DNA of 64,000 bases, taken from assembly GCF_004683865.2 (NCBI RefSeq), contig NZ_CP038439.1, positions 3,207,358-3,271,357 on the forward strand, given 5' to 3'. Shown here in pieces: positions 34,387 to 45,627 of the stretch. A program made the position numbers and the translations under genes. Every line of letters begins with the position of its first letter. The first letter of the stretch is position 1. The notes under the pieces were generated by a model. That model was not told the DNA's origin, searched no databases, and worked only from the letters and a program-made list of their open reading frames with translations. This stretch comes from Paracoccus liaowanqingii. GTDB lineage: Bacteria > Pseudomonadota > Alphaproteobacteria > Rhodobacterales > Rhodobacteraceae.

Positions 34387-35558
34387 TCAGCGCGCGGGAA
34401 ACGCCGGGTCGAAGACATGCCCGTCGAAGAAGGCATCCGCGCCCAGAATCATCTGCCCCTGTTCGGCGGCGACCAGGGTCGGCTCGCGCATCGCGCCCTC
34501 GACCCGGGCCGAGGCGCCGGGCAGATGCGCGCCCGCCTCGCGCAGGTGGCGGCGATACAGGTCGGTGCGGAAACATTCCGCCGCCTTCGCCGCCGCGGCG
34601 CCCGGGTCCAGCCCGTGGCGCGCGGCCATCCAGGCGCCCATCATCGCGGCGATGCTGCGCCAAGGGAAGGTCGCGGCCTCGGCATGAAAGCGGATGAAGT
34701 CGGGATAATCCCGGAATTCCCCGGTCGAGGTGACGTGCAGGCGGCCCAGCAGACCGCGTTCGCACAGTTCGGGCGACAGGTTCAGGTAATCGGCGCGCGA
34801 CAGGATCTCGGCCGCGGTGCCGCGATTGCCGGACCGGTCCAGCCAGCGCCCGGCGCGCCACAGCGCCCGCATCACCCGCCCCGTCGCCTCGGGCTGGGCC
34901 TCGGCCAGGGCGCGGGTCATCACCAGCCCCTTCTCGGGCGCCGCCGCCCAGATCGCCCGCCCGGGCAGCAGCAGCGCGCCCACCCCCCGTTCCACGGCAT
35001 AGGAGGCCCAGGGCTCGCCCACGCAATAGGCGTCCAGCTCTCCGGCGGCGAGGGCGTCGGTCATCTGCGGGGGCGGGACGGTATGCACCTCCAGCCGGGC
35101 GGCCAGGGGGTGTCGCGCAGCCAGTGGCGCACCAGCTCGGCCTGGGTCGAGAAGGGGAAGGGCACGCCCACGCGCAGCGGCCCGGGATGGGCGCGGTCCA
35201 GCGCTGTACGGGCGGCGACGGGATCGCGGAAGTCGAAGGGGTGGCCCTGATCGCGCAGCCGGTCCTCGATGGCCTTGGACATGGCGATGGCCTGCCCGCC
35301 CTGGGACAGGATCATCAGCAGGTCGAAGTCGGGATAGGCGGGCCCCAGCCCCAGGCTTTGCGCGATGGGCATGGGCACCAGCATATGCGCCGCGTCGATG
35401 GCGCCGGTGCCCAGCAGGTCGCGGCTCTGCGACCAGCTGCCCACCCGCACCAGATCCAGGTCCAGCCCCTCTTCGGCGGCAAAGCCAAGCTCGCGCGCGA
35501 TGATCAGCGTCGCGGCATCGGTCAGCGGCACATAGCCGAGGCGCAGGCGGTCGGTCAT
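34387..35558 (-). pseudogene. nasS: nitrate/nitrite sensor NasS, frameshifted
   Basis: NasS is an NrtA-like cytoplasmic sensor that holds NasT inactive without nitrate. The N-terminal part reads from ATG 35558 (MTDRLRLGYVPLTDAATLII) through FPFSTQAELVRHWLRDTP, then leaves frame. The remainder (LEVHTVPPPQMTDALAAGEL, AYCVGEPWASYAVERG, to stop 34387) is in another frame. The break lies in a run of five C on the minus strand (35106-35110); six C would restore a 390-residue protein of normal NasS length. It overlaps nasT by ATGA. It is either a real null allele or a homopolymer error. Confidence 0.88.
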
Positions 35559-36136
35559 GTCAGCAGGCCCGCGGCCATCACCAGCTGCTGCGCGATGTCG
35601 GCCACGCGGCGCTTCTGGTCCATCGCGGTCTTGCGCAAGAGGGCATAGGCGGCCTCTTCGTCGATGCCGCGCGCCTTCATCAGGATGGCCTTGGCCCGGT
35701 CGATGATCTTGCGTTCCTCCAGCGCGGCCTTGGTGGCGGCCAGTTCGGCGCGCATCTTGTGGAACATGTGAAACCGCGCGATGGCGGCGTCCAGGATGGG
35801 CTTGATGCGGTCCTTGTGCAGCCCGTCCACCACATAGGCCGACACGCCCGCCTCGATCGCGGCGCGGGTCAGCTGCTCGTCCGAGCGGTCGACGAACATC
35901 GCCACCGGGCGCTCCAGCGGGCCCGAGACCAGCGCCAGTTCCTCCAGCACGTCGCGCGAGGGATCGGCCACGTCGATCAGCACGATGTCGGGCTGCTGTT
36001 CGGCGATGCGGCGGGCCAGGCCAGTTTCCTCGGCAATGACCGTGATATGATGATCGCCCGAGGCGCGCAGGCCGTCGACGATCTTCAGCGCCCGGTCCCG
36101 GTCGCGTTCCACCACGATGATTGACAGCCGTTCCAT
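35555..36136 (-). CDS. nasT: nitrate-responsive antiterminator NasT (REC-ANTAR)
   Basis: 193-residue RNA-binding antiterminator. An N-terminal receiver-like domain (IIVVERDRDRALKIVDGLRA; DIVLIDVADPSRDVLEEL) is followed by a C-terminal ANTAR domain (about residues 130-190: ALEERKIIDRAKAILMKARG, EEAAYALLRKTAMDQ). It is expected to bind the double-hairpin leader at 34232-34284 and allow transcription into nrtA. It is restrained by NasS, whose gene overlaps by 4 bp and is frameshifted here. The start ATG 36136 is chosen by family alignment. Confidence 0.93.
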   Translation of the reverse strand: MERLSIIVVERDRDRALKIVDGLRASGDHHITVIAEETGLARRIAEQQPDIVLIDVADPSRDVLEELALVSGPLERPVAMFVDRSDEQLTRAAIEAGVSAYVVDGLHKDRIKPILDAAIARFHMFHKMRAELAATKAALEERKIIDRAKAILMKARGIDEEAAYALLRKTAMDQKRRVADIAQQLVMAAGLLT

Positions 36137-36208
36137 GACGTTACCAGAGGCCCGCCGAGCGCGGCTTGGCAAGGTCGCGGCGCCCGCAACGGCGCCGCAG
36201 ATCGCAGA

Positions 36209-36225
36209 TGCCCGCTAATCGGGCA
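36209..36225 (-). terminator. small hairpin after the RTX gene
   Basis: TGCCCG-CTAAT-CGGGCA forms a 6-bp stem just after the RTX stop and before nasT. It lacks a U-tract, so it is a weak candidate. Confidence 0.3.
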
Positions 36226-36227
36226 GA

Positions 36228-37571
36228 TCAGAGGAGGAAGTCGCTCTCGGTCAGGGTCAGCGCGCCGGACAGGCGGATCATCCCCTCGGCGCGGCCGTCG
36301 CCATCCGTGTCCAGCAGGACCCGCGTTTCCCGCCCGCCGCCGGTCTGGACATGGCGGAAGGTCAGCTGGCCCGCGGCGCCCGGCTGCAGGGCGCCGAAGC
36401 CCTCGAAGTCGAAGGCCTGGTTGCCGGGGCTGCGCCCGTCGGCGTCGATGGGACGCAGGTCGATCCGGTCGGTGCCGCGGCGGAAGTCGGTGATCAGGTC
36501 GGCCCCGGTCGGGCGGCTGTCGCCCATCGCGGCGAAGACGAAGACATCCGCCCCGGCCCCGCCGGTCAGCACATCCGCCCCCGCCCCGCCGGTCAGCGTG
36601 TCGTTGCCGGTGCCGCCCCGCAGGCGGTCGTTGCCCGCCCCGCCCAGCAGCCGGTCCGCCCCGGCCCCGCCATCCAGAAGGTCGTTGCCGGTCCCGCCCA
36701 GCAGCGTGTCCGCCCCGGCCTGACCGAACAGCCGGTCCGCGCCGCCCCGGCCGGTCAGCTGGTCGTTGCCCGCGCCGCCCTGCAGGACATTGGCCCGCGC
36801 ATCGCCCATCAGGACGTCGTTGCCCGCGCCGCCCTGGGCATTCTCGACGTTGCGGATCATGTCCCGGCCCAGCCCGGTGTCCTGGCGCGTGGCGAGGGCC
36901 AGATCTATCCGCACGGCCCGCGCGCCCTGCGCCACGATCCAGTCGATCCCGGTCCCGCCGTCGATCAGGTCATTGCCCGCATCCAGGATCAGACGGTCGT
37001 TGCCCGCCCCGCCATAGAGGGCGTCGTTGCCGATGCCGCCATCCAGCAGGTCGTTGCCCGCGCCGCCGGACAGGGTGTCGTTGCCGCCAAATCCGCGCAG
37101 CGTGTCATTGCCCGTCATGCCGAAGGCGCGATCGGCCTCGAAGCTCAGCTCGAACAGGTCGTTGCCGGACAGCATCCGCCCCAGCAGGCGCGCGTCGTCG
37201 GCGGTCGAGCGGGTCAGGGTGGCGTTGTAGACATCGACCAGCGGCAGGTTCAGGCCGTCGATCTCCCAGAGTTCTTCGTAACGGCCGCCGACCTCCCGGA
37301 CTTCGGCCATGACCTGCAGGGTGCCGCCGGTCACCCGGTCCCCGACCATGCGGAAGCGGCTTCCGGCAAAGCCGATGCCGAACAGCTCGCTACCGGATTC
37401 GTAGGCGACCGTCAGCAGATCCTCGAGACGCTGGCCGTCACGGTTCAGGTTGATGTTGTCGTCGAACTGGAAGTCCAGCGCGTTGTAATACAGCATGCTG
37501 AAGTCGGAATTCAGCTGGTCGAAACCGCGATATGCAAAAACCCGTGCCAATGTGTCAAACCCCTGAAACAC
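36228..37571 (-). CDS. RTX-type calcium-binding secreted protein
   Basis: 447-residue protein with two blocks of glycine/aspartate nonapeptide repeats (GGAGNDxLx type; about residues 150-210 and 245-345) that fold into calcium-binding beta-rolls. A serralysin-like C-terminal region follows (ADVFVFAAMGDSRPTGADLI). The end, ESDFLL, fits an uncleaved type I secretion signal. There is no Sec signal and no catalytic domain was recognised in residues 1-145. It starts with GTG at 37571 behind GGATGGGTT. No type I secretion genes are in the window. Confidence 0.85.
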   Translation of the reverse strand: MFQGFDTLARVFAYRGFDQLNSDFSMLYYNALDFQFDDNINLNRDGQRLEDLLTVAYESGSELFGIGFAGSRFRMVGDRVTGGTLQVMAEVREVGGRYEELWEIDGLNLPLVDVYNATLTRSTADDARLLGRMLSGNDLFELSFEADRAFGMTGNDTLRGFGGNDTLSGGAGNDLLDGGIGNDALYGGAGNDRLILDAGNDLIDGGTGIDWIVAQGARAVRIDLALATRQDTGLGRDMIRNVENAQGGAGNDVLMGDARANVLQGGAGNDQLTGRGGADRLFGQAGADTLLGGTGNDLLDGGAGADRLLGGAGNDRLRGGTGNDTLTGGAGADVLTGGAGADVFVFAAMGDSRPTGADLITDFRRGTDRIDLRPIDADGRSPGNQAFDFEGFGALQPGAAGQLTFRHVQTGGGRETRVLLDTDGDGRAEGMIRLSGALTLTESDFLL

Positions 37572-37595
37572 AACCCATCCGTGCAGATGTCAGGG

Positions 37596-37625
37596 CCATT
37601 ACGTCCCGAATCGCATCCGTGTCAA
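37596..37625 (-). promoter_or_regulatory. candidate promoter of the RTX gene
   Basis: On the minus strand a perfect TTGACA (37625-37620) is separated by 18 bases from TAATGG (37601-37596), about 25 bp before the GTG start. Confidence 0.45.
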
Positions 37626-37667
37626 AGGATCAGTTTCGAAAGGATTAACCGTGGGACGGAGGCGGGG

Positions 37668-38585
37668 CTACAGCCCCGCATCCTCGGGCAGGCCCAGCAT
37701 GATGTTCAGGTTCTGGACCGCCGCGCCCGAGGCGCCCTTGCCCAGATTGTCCAGCACCGCGATGACCGTGGCGCAGCCCGTCTCGTCATCGCCATGCACG
37801 CTCAGGCGCATGCGGTTGGTGCCGTTCAGCGCGGTGGGGTCGATCCGCCCGCCCAGCTCGGCAGCGGGGACGACCTGCACGAAGGCCTCGCCCGCGTAAT
37901 GGTCGGCCAGCGCCTGATGCAGGGCCGCGACGCTGCGGTCGTCGTCCAGATGCAGGGGCAGCTGCACGGCCATGCCCTGCGCGAAGCTTCCCACCGAGGG
38001 CGCGAAGACCGGCTGCAGCAGCAGCCCGCCATGGGTCATGATCTCGGGGATGTGCTTGTGGCGCTGGTCCAGGCCATAGACGAACTGCACCGGCGCCGTG
38101 CCCGCGTCGTATTCCGCGACCAGCGCCTTGCCGCCGCCGGTATAGCCGCTGACGGCGTTGATCGACAGTGCCTCGGTCTCCTCGATCAGACCGGCGGCGA
38201 CCAGGGGCGCGATGATGGCGATCGACCCGGTGGAATAGCAGCCCGGATTGCTGACGAAGCGCGCCGCGGCGATCATCTCGCGCATCTCGGGGGCCAGTTC
38301 GGGAAAGCCGAAGACCCAGGCAGGGTCGATCCGGTGCGCGGTCGAGGCGTCGATCAGCCGCACGGGCATGTCGGCGGTCAGCGCCACGGCCTCGCGCGCG
38401 GCATCGTCGGGCAGGCACAGGATCGCCACATCGGCCTGGGCAAAGCAGTCGGCCCGCGCGGCCGGATCCTTGCGGCGCGCGGGATCCAGCTGCACCAGGC
38501 GGATGTCGTCGCGCCCCATCAGGCGGTCGCGGATCTGCAGGCCGGTCGTTCCGGCCTCGCCATCGATGAAGACGCTGTGGGTCAT
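37668..38585 (-). CDS. argC: N-acetyl-gamma-glutamyl-phosphate reductase (type 2)
   Basis: 305-residue NADPH-dependent reductase of arginine biosynthesis that converts N-acetylglutamyl phosphate to the semialdehyde. Seen: N-terminal [17 protein letters not shown] and the active-site motif [14 protein letters not shown] with catalytic Cys116. The length (about 305) is that of the short type 2 ArgC class rather than the roughly 340-residue type 1. It lies 72 bp downstream of the DUF779 gene on the same strand, with no other arg gene nearby. Confidence 0.93.
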   Translation of the reverse strand: MTHSVFIDGEAGTTGLQIRDRLMGRDDIRLVQLDPARRKDPAARADCFAQADVAILCLPDDAAREAVALTADMPVRLIDASTAHRIDPAWVFGFPELAPEMREMIAAARFVSNPGCYSTGSIAIIAPLVAAGLIEETEALSINAVSGYTGGGKALVAEYDAGTAPVQFVYGLDQRHKHIPEIMTHGGLLLQPVFAPSVGSFAQGMAVQLPLHLDDDRSVAALHQALADHYAGEAFVQVVPAAELGGRIDPTALNGTNRMRLSVHGDDETGCATVIAVLDNLGKGASGAAVQNLNIMLGLPEDAGL

Positions 38586-38657
38586 GGGGCACCTTGTTCT
38601 GGATCACCGACTGTCTAGCGCAGGCCGGGGCCGGTCACAACGCCGCACGAGGGGTCG

Positions 38658-38987
38658 TCAGATGCTGCACAGTTCCGACCGGGTCAGGAAGCGCTTCTCG
38701 CGCCCGTTGTCCAGGCTGAACATGCCGCCCCGGCCCGGCACCACGTCGATGATCAGGTCGGTATGCTTCCATGCCTCGGCCTGGCTGGCCGAGATGTAGA
38801 AGGGCGCGCCGCCGATCTCGCCCAGCTTCACGTCGCGCTCCCCGATGCGGAAATCGCCCTGCGGATAGCACATGGGCGAGGATCCGTCGCAGCAGCCCCC
38901 CGACTGGTGGAACATGACCGGGCCGTGATCGGCCACGATCTCGTCGATCAGGCGCAGGGCGTCGGGGGTCGCGGTGACGGTGCTCAT
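38658..38987 (-). CDS. DUF779 protein
   Basis: 109-residue cytoplasmic protein of unknown function. It has the DUF779 cysteine pattern HQSGGCCDGSSPMCY (about residues 27-41) and ends with a further Cys (SELCSI), suggesting metal or redox chemistry. DUF779 genes are often found beside aldehyde/alcohol dehydrogenases; one lies 1.1 kb upstream on the same strand. ATG 38987 overlaps the topoisomerase stop by 4 bp (ATGA). Confidence 0.88.
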   Translation of the reverse strand: MSTVTATPDALRLIDEIVADHGPVMFHQSGGCCDGSSPMCYPQGDFRIGERDVKLGEIGGAPFYISASQAEAWKHTDLIIDVVPGRGGMFSLDNGREKRFLTRSELCSI

Positions 38988-40039
38988 GGCTTCAACCTTC
39001 TCTTGAGGAATGTCAGGACCTGCTTTTCCTCGGGGCGCAGGTCGTCATGGGTCAGGGTCTGCGCGATCTCGTCCTGCAGGTCCAGCTTCAGGTCATGGGC
39101 CAGATAGCCGTCGATGATCTGCGGATGGACATAGCACTTGCGGCAGATGGTGGGGGTGTTGCCCAGCTTGGCCGCGACCGTCTCGATCGCGTCGCGGACA
39201 TTGCGCTTGGCGGCGGCCTCGCTGTCGGCCTTCTCGTATTCCGACAGGGCCAGCGCGGCCAGCACCGTGCCGGTCCAGGTGCGGAAATCCTTGGCGGTGA
39301 CATGGCGGCCGGTGATGTCGCGCAGATAGGCGTTCACGTCGCCGGAATTGACCTGATGGCGGGTGCCGTCCTCGTCGACATACTGGAACAGGTGCTGGCC
39401 GGGAATCTCCTGCACCGCGCGGATGATCCGCGCCACGCGGCGGTCGCGCAGGCCCAGGTCCCAGTCCTTGCCCGACTTGCCCTTGAAGCGGAAACGCACC
39501 TGGTTACCCTCCAGCGAGACGTGGCGGGCGCGCAGGGTGGTCAGGCCGTGGGACTTGTTCTGCCTGGCATAGATGGCGTTGCCCACCCGGATCATGGTGT
39601 TTTCCAGAAGGAAGACGATGGTCGCCAGCACCTTCTCGGGCGGCAGCCCGCGCCGCGCCATGTCGGCATCGACCCGCGCCCGAAGGCCGGGCAGCACCTG
39701 CGCGAAATCCAGCATGCGGTCGTATTTGGTGCCGTCGCGGATCTCGCGGAAGCCGGGGTGATAGCGGTACTGCTTGCGCCCCTTGGCATCGCGGCCGGTG
39801 GCCAGGATATGGCCCTGCGGATCGGGGCAGATCCAGACATCGGTATAGGCGGGGGGCACCGCCAGCGCGGCCAGCCGCTTGCGCGTCGCCGGATCGGTGA
39901 TCGTGCGGCCCTGCGCGTCGCGATAGGAAAAGCCCTTGCCCGCCCGGACCCGGCGGATGCCCGGCATGTCGTCGTTCACATAGACGAGGCCCGCGCTGAT
40001 CGCGGCGTCCTCGGGGTCGATGATGGCGTCCTTGGGCAT
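38984..40039 (-). CDS. DNA topoisomerase IB (poxvirus/Deinococcus type)
   Basis: 351-residue type IB topoisomerase that relaxes supercoils through a 3'-phosphotyrosyl intermediate. Seen: the N-terminal DNA-clamp region (YVNDDMPGIRRVRAGKGFSY), catalytic-core motifs TMIRVGNAIYARQNKSHGLT and VTAKDFRTWTGT, and the nucleophile motif CRKCYVHPQIIDGYL with Tyr303. It follows the aldehyde dehydrogenase gene by 114 bp and a terminator-like hairpin, and is coupled to the DUF779 gene. Bacterial type IB enzymes are accessory, not essential. Confidence 0.93.
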   Translation of the reverse strand: MPKDAIIDPEDAAISAGLVYVNDDMPGIRRVRAGKGFSYRDAQGRTITDPATRKRLAALAVPPAYTDVWICPDPQGHILATGRDAKGRKQYRYHPGFREIRDGTKYDRMLDFAQVLPGLRARVDADMARRGLPPEKVLATIVFLLENTMIRVGNAIYARQNKSHGLTTLRARHVSLEGNQVRFRFKGKSGKDWDLGLRDRRVARIIRAVQEIPGQHLFQYVDEDGTRHQVNSGDVNAYLRDITGRHVTAKDFRTWTGTVLAALALSEYEKADSEAAAKRNVRDAIETVAAKLGNTPTICRKCYVHPQIIDGYLAHDLKLDLQDEIAQTLTHDDLRPEEKQVLTFLKRRLKP

Positions 40040-40124
40040 GGCGCGCGTCCCTTGATGGCGGTCCGGCTCAACGCGGCATGAGGGGCGTGGGTTGCGGGGG
40101 CGGGTGTTGCGGAGGGCGAAGGGT

Positions 40125-40146
40125 GCGGGGGCCCGAAGGCCCCCGC
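40125..40146 (-). terminator. hairpin after the aldehyde dehydrogenase gene
   Basis: GCGGGGGCC (40125-40133) pairs perfectly with GGCCCCCGC (40138-40146) around CGAA, just beyond the aldehyde dehydrogenase stop. No strong U-tract follows on the minus strand. Confidence 0.5.
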
Positions 40147-40153
40147 GCCCGGA

Positions 40154-41680
40154 TCAGAAGAAGCCCAGCTTCTTGGGGCTGTAGCTGACCAGCATGTTCT
40201 TGGTCTGCTGGTAGTGGTCCAGCATCATGCGGTGGTTCTCGCGCCCGATGCCCGACTGCTTGTAGCCGCCGAAGGCCGCATGCGCGGGATAGGCGTGATA
40301 GCAGTTCGTCCAGACCCGGCCCGCCTGGATGGCCCGGCCGAAGCGGTAGCAGGTGTTCGCGTCGCGCGACCACAGGCCCGCCCCCAGACCGTAGAGCGTG
40401 TCATTGGCGATCGACAGCGCCTCGTCATGGTCCTTGAAGGTGGTCACCGACACGACCGGGCCGAAGATCTCCTCCTGGAAGACCCGCATCTTGTTGTGGC
40501 CCTTGAAGACCGTCGGCTTGATGTAATAGCCGCCCGACAGCTCTCCGCCGTGATCGGCCTTGTCGCCGCCGGTCAGGATCTCGGCGCCTTCCTTCCGACC
40601 GATGTCGAAATAGGACAGGATCTTCTCCATCTGCTCGCTGGAGGCCTGCGCGCCGATCATCGTGGCGCTGTCGCGCGGATCGCCCTGCACGATGGCCTCG
40701 ACCCGCTTCAGCGCCTTTTCCATGAACTGGTCGTAGATCTTCTCGTGGATCAGGGCGCGCGACGGGCAGGTGCAGACCTCGCCCTGGTTCAGCGCGAACA
40801 TCACGAAGCCCTCGATCGCCTTGTCGAAGAAATCGTCATCCTCGCGGCAGACATCCTCGTGGAAGATGTTGGGGGACTTGCCGCCCAGTTCCAGCGTCAC
40901 CGGGATCAGGTTCTCGGCCGCGTATTGCATGATCAGCCGGCCGGTGGTGGTTTCCCCGGTGAAGGCGATCTTGGAGATGCGCGGGTTCGAGGCCAGCGGC
41001 TTGCCGGCCTCCAGGCCGAAGCCGTTCACGATGTTCAGCACGCCCGGCGGCAGGATGTCGGCGATCAGCTCGGCGAAGACCAGGATCGTGGCGGGGGTCT
41101 GCTCGGCCGGTTTCAGCACCACGCAGTTGCCCGCGGCCAGCGCCGGGGCCAGCTTCCAGCAGGCCATCAGCAGCGGGAAGTTCCACGGGATGATCTGGCC
41201 CACGACGCCCAGGGGCTCGTGGAAGTGATAGGCGATGGTGTCGTTGTCGATCTCGCTGATGCCGCCCTCCTGCGCGCGCAGGACCCCGGCGAAATAGCGG
41301 AAGTGGTCGACGGCCAGCGGCAGGTCGGCGGCCATCGTCTCGCGGATCGGCTTGCCGTTGTCCCAGGTCTCGGCCGTGGCCAGCAGCTGCAGGTTCTGCT
41401 CCATCCGGTCGGCGATGCGCAGAAGCGCGTTCGACCGCTCGGTGGTCGAGGTCTTGCCCCAGGCGTCCTTGGCGGCATGGGCCGCGTCCAGGGCCAGCTC
41501 GATGTCCTCGGCGTTCGACCGCGCGATCTCTCCAATCGGGGCGCCGGTGATGGGGGTGGTGTTGGTGAAATATTTGCCCGAGCGGGGGGCAACCCACGTG
41601 CCGCCGATGAAGTTGTCATAGCGGCTGGCAAAGGGCATCACGCCCACGCCCTTGAACTCGTGCGTCTGATCGTTCGGCAT
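40154..41680 (-). CDS. NAD-dependent aldehyde dehydrogenase (ExaC/AcoD type)
   Basis: 508-residue aldehyde dehydrogenase oxidising acetaldehyde or related aldehydes to acids. Seen: the NAD site [20 protein letters not shown], general base Glu in [13 protein letters not shown] and catalytic Cys in [14 protein letters not shown]. The C-terminal [20 protein letters not shown] is typical of the ExaC/AcoD group. ATG 41680 follows AAGGAGGA. A GAF/Fis-type regulator gene lies immediately upstream, with an 8-bp-arm dyad between them, which suggests aldehyde- or alcohol-induced expression. It could act downstream of PQQ alcohol dehydrogenases. Confidence 0.94.
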   Translation of the reverse strand: MPNDQTHEFKGVGVMPFASRYDNFIGGTWVAPRSGKYFTNTTPITGAPIGEIARSNAEDIELALDAAHAAKDAWGKTSTTERSNALLRIADRMEQNLQLLATAETWDNGKPIRETMAADLPLAVDHFRYFAGVLRAQEGGISEIDNDTIAYHFHEPLGVVGQIIPWNFPLLMACWKLAPALAAGNCVVLKPAEQTPATILVFAELIADILPPGVLNIVNGFGLEAGKPLASNPRISKIAFTGETTTGRLIMQYAAENLIPVTLELGGKSPNIFHEDVCREDDDFFDKAIEGFVMFALNQGEVCTCPSRALIHEKIYDQFMEKALKRVEAIVQGDPRDSATMIGAQASSEQMEKILSYFDIGRKEGAEILTGGDKADHGGELSGGYYIKPTVFKGHNKMRVFQEEIFGPVVSVTTFKDHDEALSIANDTLYGLGAGLWSRDANTCYRFGRAIQAGRVWTNCYHAYPAHAAFGGYKQSGIGRENHRMMLDHYQQTKNMLVSYSPKKLGFF

Positions 41681-41788
41681 CGGTGTCCTCCTTGAAGATG
41701 GTCGCCGGACCTCCCCGTCCGGGCCTGGGCCAAAGATCGTGCACGACATGATTCGTGGCAAGCCGCCATCCTTGCCGCACCGCAGAAG

Positions 41789-41808
41789 CTGTCTCAGTCT
41801 TGAGACAG
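41789..41808. promoter_or_regulatory. dyad upstream of the aldehyde dehydrogenase gene
   Basis: CTGTCTCA-GTCT-TGAGACAG, perfect 8-bp arms with a 4-base centre, about 110 bp upstream of the aldehyde dehydrogenase ATG and overlapping the stop codon of the regulator gene. Its size suits a Fis-type dimer; it could also act as the regulator gene's terminator hairpin. Confidence 0.5.
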
Positions 41809-42762
41809 TCCCTCCGGATTATCGCCGATCCTCAAGCGCGCCATGCGCCGGTACAGCGTCGCCCGCCCGATCCCCAAGGCCCGCGCGGCGGCCGAGACGT
41901 TGCCCGAGGCCCGCGCCAGGGCCCGGATGACGGCGGCGCGTTCGCCCTTGTCGAAGCCGCGCAGGTCGTCCTGCCGGCCCAGCAGGTCGGCGGCCGGGCG
42001 CGGGCGCAGCGCGCCCTCGCGTTCCAGCCCCAGCACCCGGCGCGCGGCCCGCGTGGCCCCGATGGCCAGGTCGTCGCGGTCCACGGCCAAGAGCACCGCC
42101 TGGTCGGTCTGGTCGTCCGAGGCGACCACGATCCGCGCATCGGGAAAGCTGGAGCGGAAGAACATCGCCTCGATCGCCCGCGCGGTCTGCGCGACCTGCG
42201 CCTGGATCAGCCGGTTGTAGCGTTCGGTCTGGTCGGCGCGCGCGGAGCTGACATCCAGCGCCGCTAGAAGGCGCCCGTCCGGCCCCCAGATCGGCGCATC
42301 CATGCAGGACATGGCGGTGTTGCGGGTGTGGAAATGCTCGTCGCGGTGGATGGTGACCTGCCGTCCCTCGGCCAGGCAGGTGCCGATGCCGTTGGTGCCT
42401 TGCGCCGCCTCGGACCAGACGGCGCCGCGCCACAGCCCCCAGTCCCGGAACTGCGCCGCGTCGCTGTCCGAGACGCGCTGGTCCAGCACGACGCCCTGCG
42501 CATCGGTCAGCAGCACGTTGCAGCCCGACAGGCCGACCAGCCCGTGCAGCTGGTCCAGCTGCGGCCCGGCGACATGCAGGAAGGCCTCCATCGCCTGGTG
42601 CCGCGCCGCCAGCTCGGGCGCGGACAGGCGTTCGGGGCGGCGGCGGTCGGCGGGGTCCAGCCCGTGCTTGACCATCGACCGGCGCCACGAGGCCGCCAAG
42701 GCCGATGTCGCGCCGGGTGACTGCGACTTGGCGGCCACCAGGTCCGCATGGTTGCGCTGCAT
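41794..42762 (-). CDS. AcoR-like GAF/Fis-HTH regulator lacking the AAA+ domain
   Basis: 322-residue regulator. The N-terminal part ([20 protein letters not shown]) and the following GAF domain (about 70-230, with [20 protein letters not shown]) match the sensor half of AcoR-type activators. It then passes directly to a C-terminal Fis-type helix-turn-helix ([20 protein letters not shown]). The sigma-54-contacting AAA+ ATPase domain is absent, so it probably acts at sigma-70 promoters or as a repressor. Its gene lies just upstream of the aldehyde dehydrogenase gene. ATG 42762 follows GGGGAGG. Confidence 0.85.
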   Translation of the reverse strand: MQRNHADLVAAKSQSPGATSALAASWRRSMVKHGLDPADRRRPERLSAPELAARHQAMEAFLHVAGPQLDQLHGLVGLSGCNVLLTDAQGVVLDQRVSDSDAAQFRDWGLWRGAVWSEAAQGTNGIGTCLAEGRQVTIHRDEHFHTRNTAMSCMDAPIWGPDGRLLAALDVSSARADQTERYNRLIQAQVAQTARAIEAMFFRSSFPDARIVVASDDQTDQAVLLAVDRDDLAIGATRAARRVLGLEREGALRPRPAADLLGRQDDLRGFDKGERAAVIRALARASGNVSAAARALGIGRATLYRRMARLRIGDNPEGLSQD

Positions 42763-42808
42763 CGAAAGCCTCCCCTCCCCAAGGTCGGCGCAGTCTAGCA
42801 CGGTTTTC

Positions 42809-42839
42809 GGGATGCGATCTGCGACTTTGGTCGCATCCC
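42809..42839 (-). terminator. hairpin between aglK and the GAF/Fis regulator gene
   Basis: GGGATGCGA (42809-42817) pairs with TCGCATCCC (42831-42839). An alternative inner stem TGCGAC/GTCGCA overlaps it. It lies 10 bp past the aglK stop, so it probably ends the agl operon. Confidence 0.5.
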
Positions 42840-42849
42840 CAAGGGGTGC

Positions 42850-44076
<1,227 letters not shown>

Positions 44077-44090
44077 TGCGGGTTCCTCCC

Positions 44091-45617
<1,527 letters not shown>

Positions 45618-45627
45618 GTCCGTCAAG

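Noticed and set aside
36560..37110. Repetitive DNA resembling a repeat array
   Set aside because: The periodicity is the 27-bp coding repeat of RTX nonapeptides, not CRISPR or a non-coding satellite.
41681..41788. Sigma-54 promoter for the aldehyde dehydrogenase gene
   Set aside because: No TGGC-N7-TTGC element with correct spacing was found, and the neighbouring regulator lacks the AAA+ domain required for sigma-54 activation.
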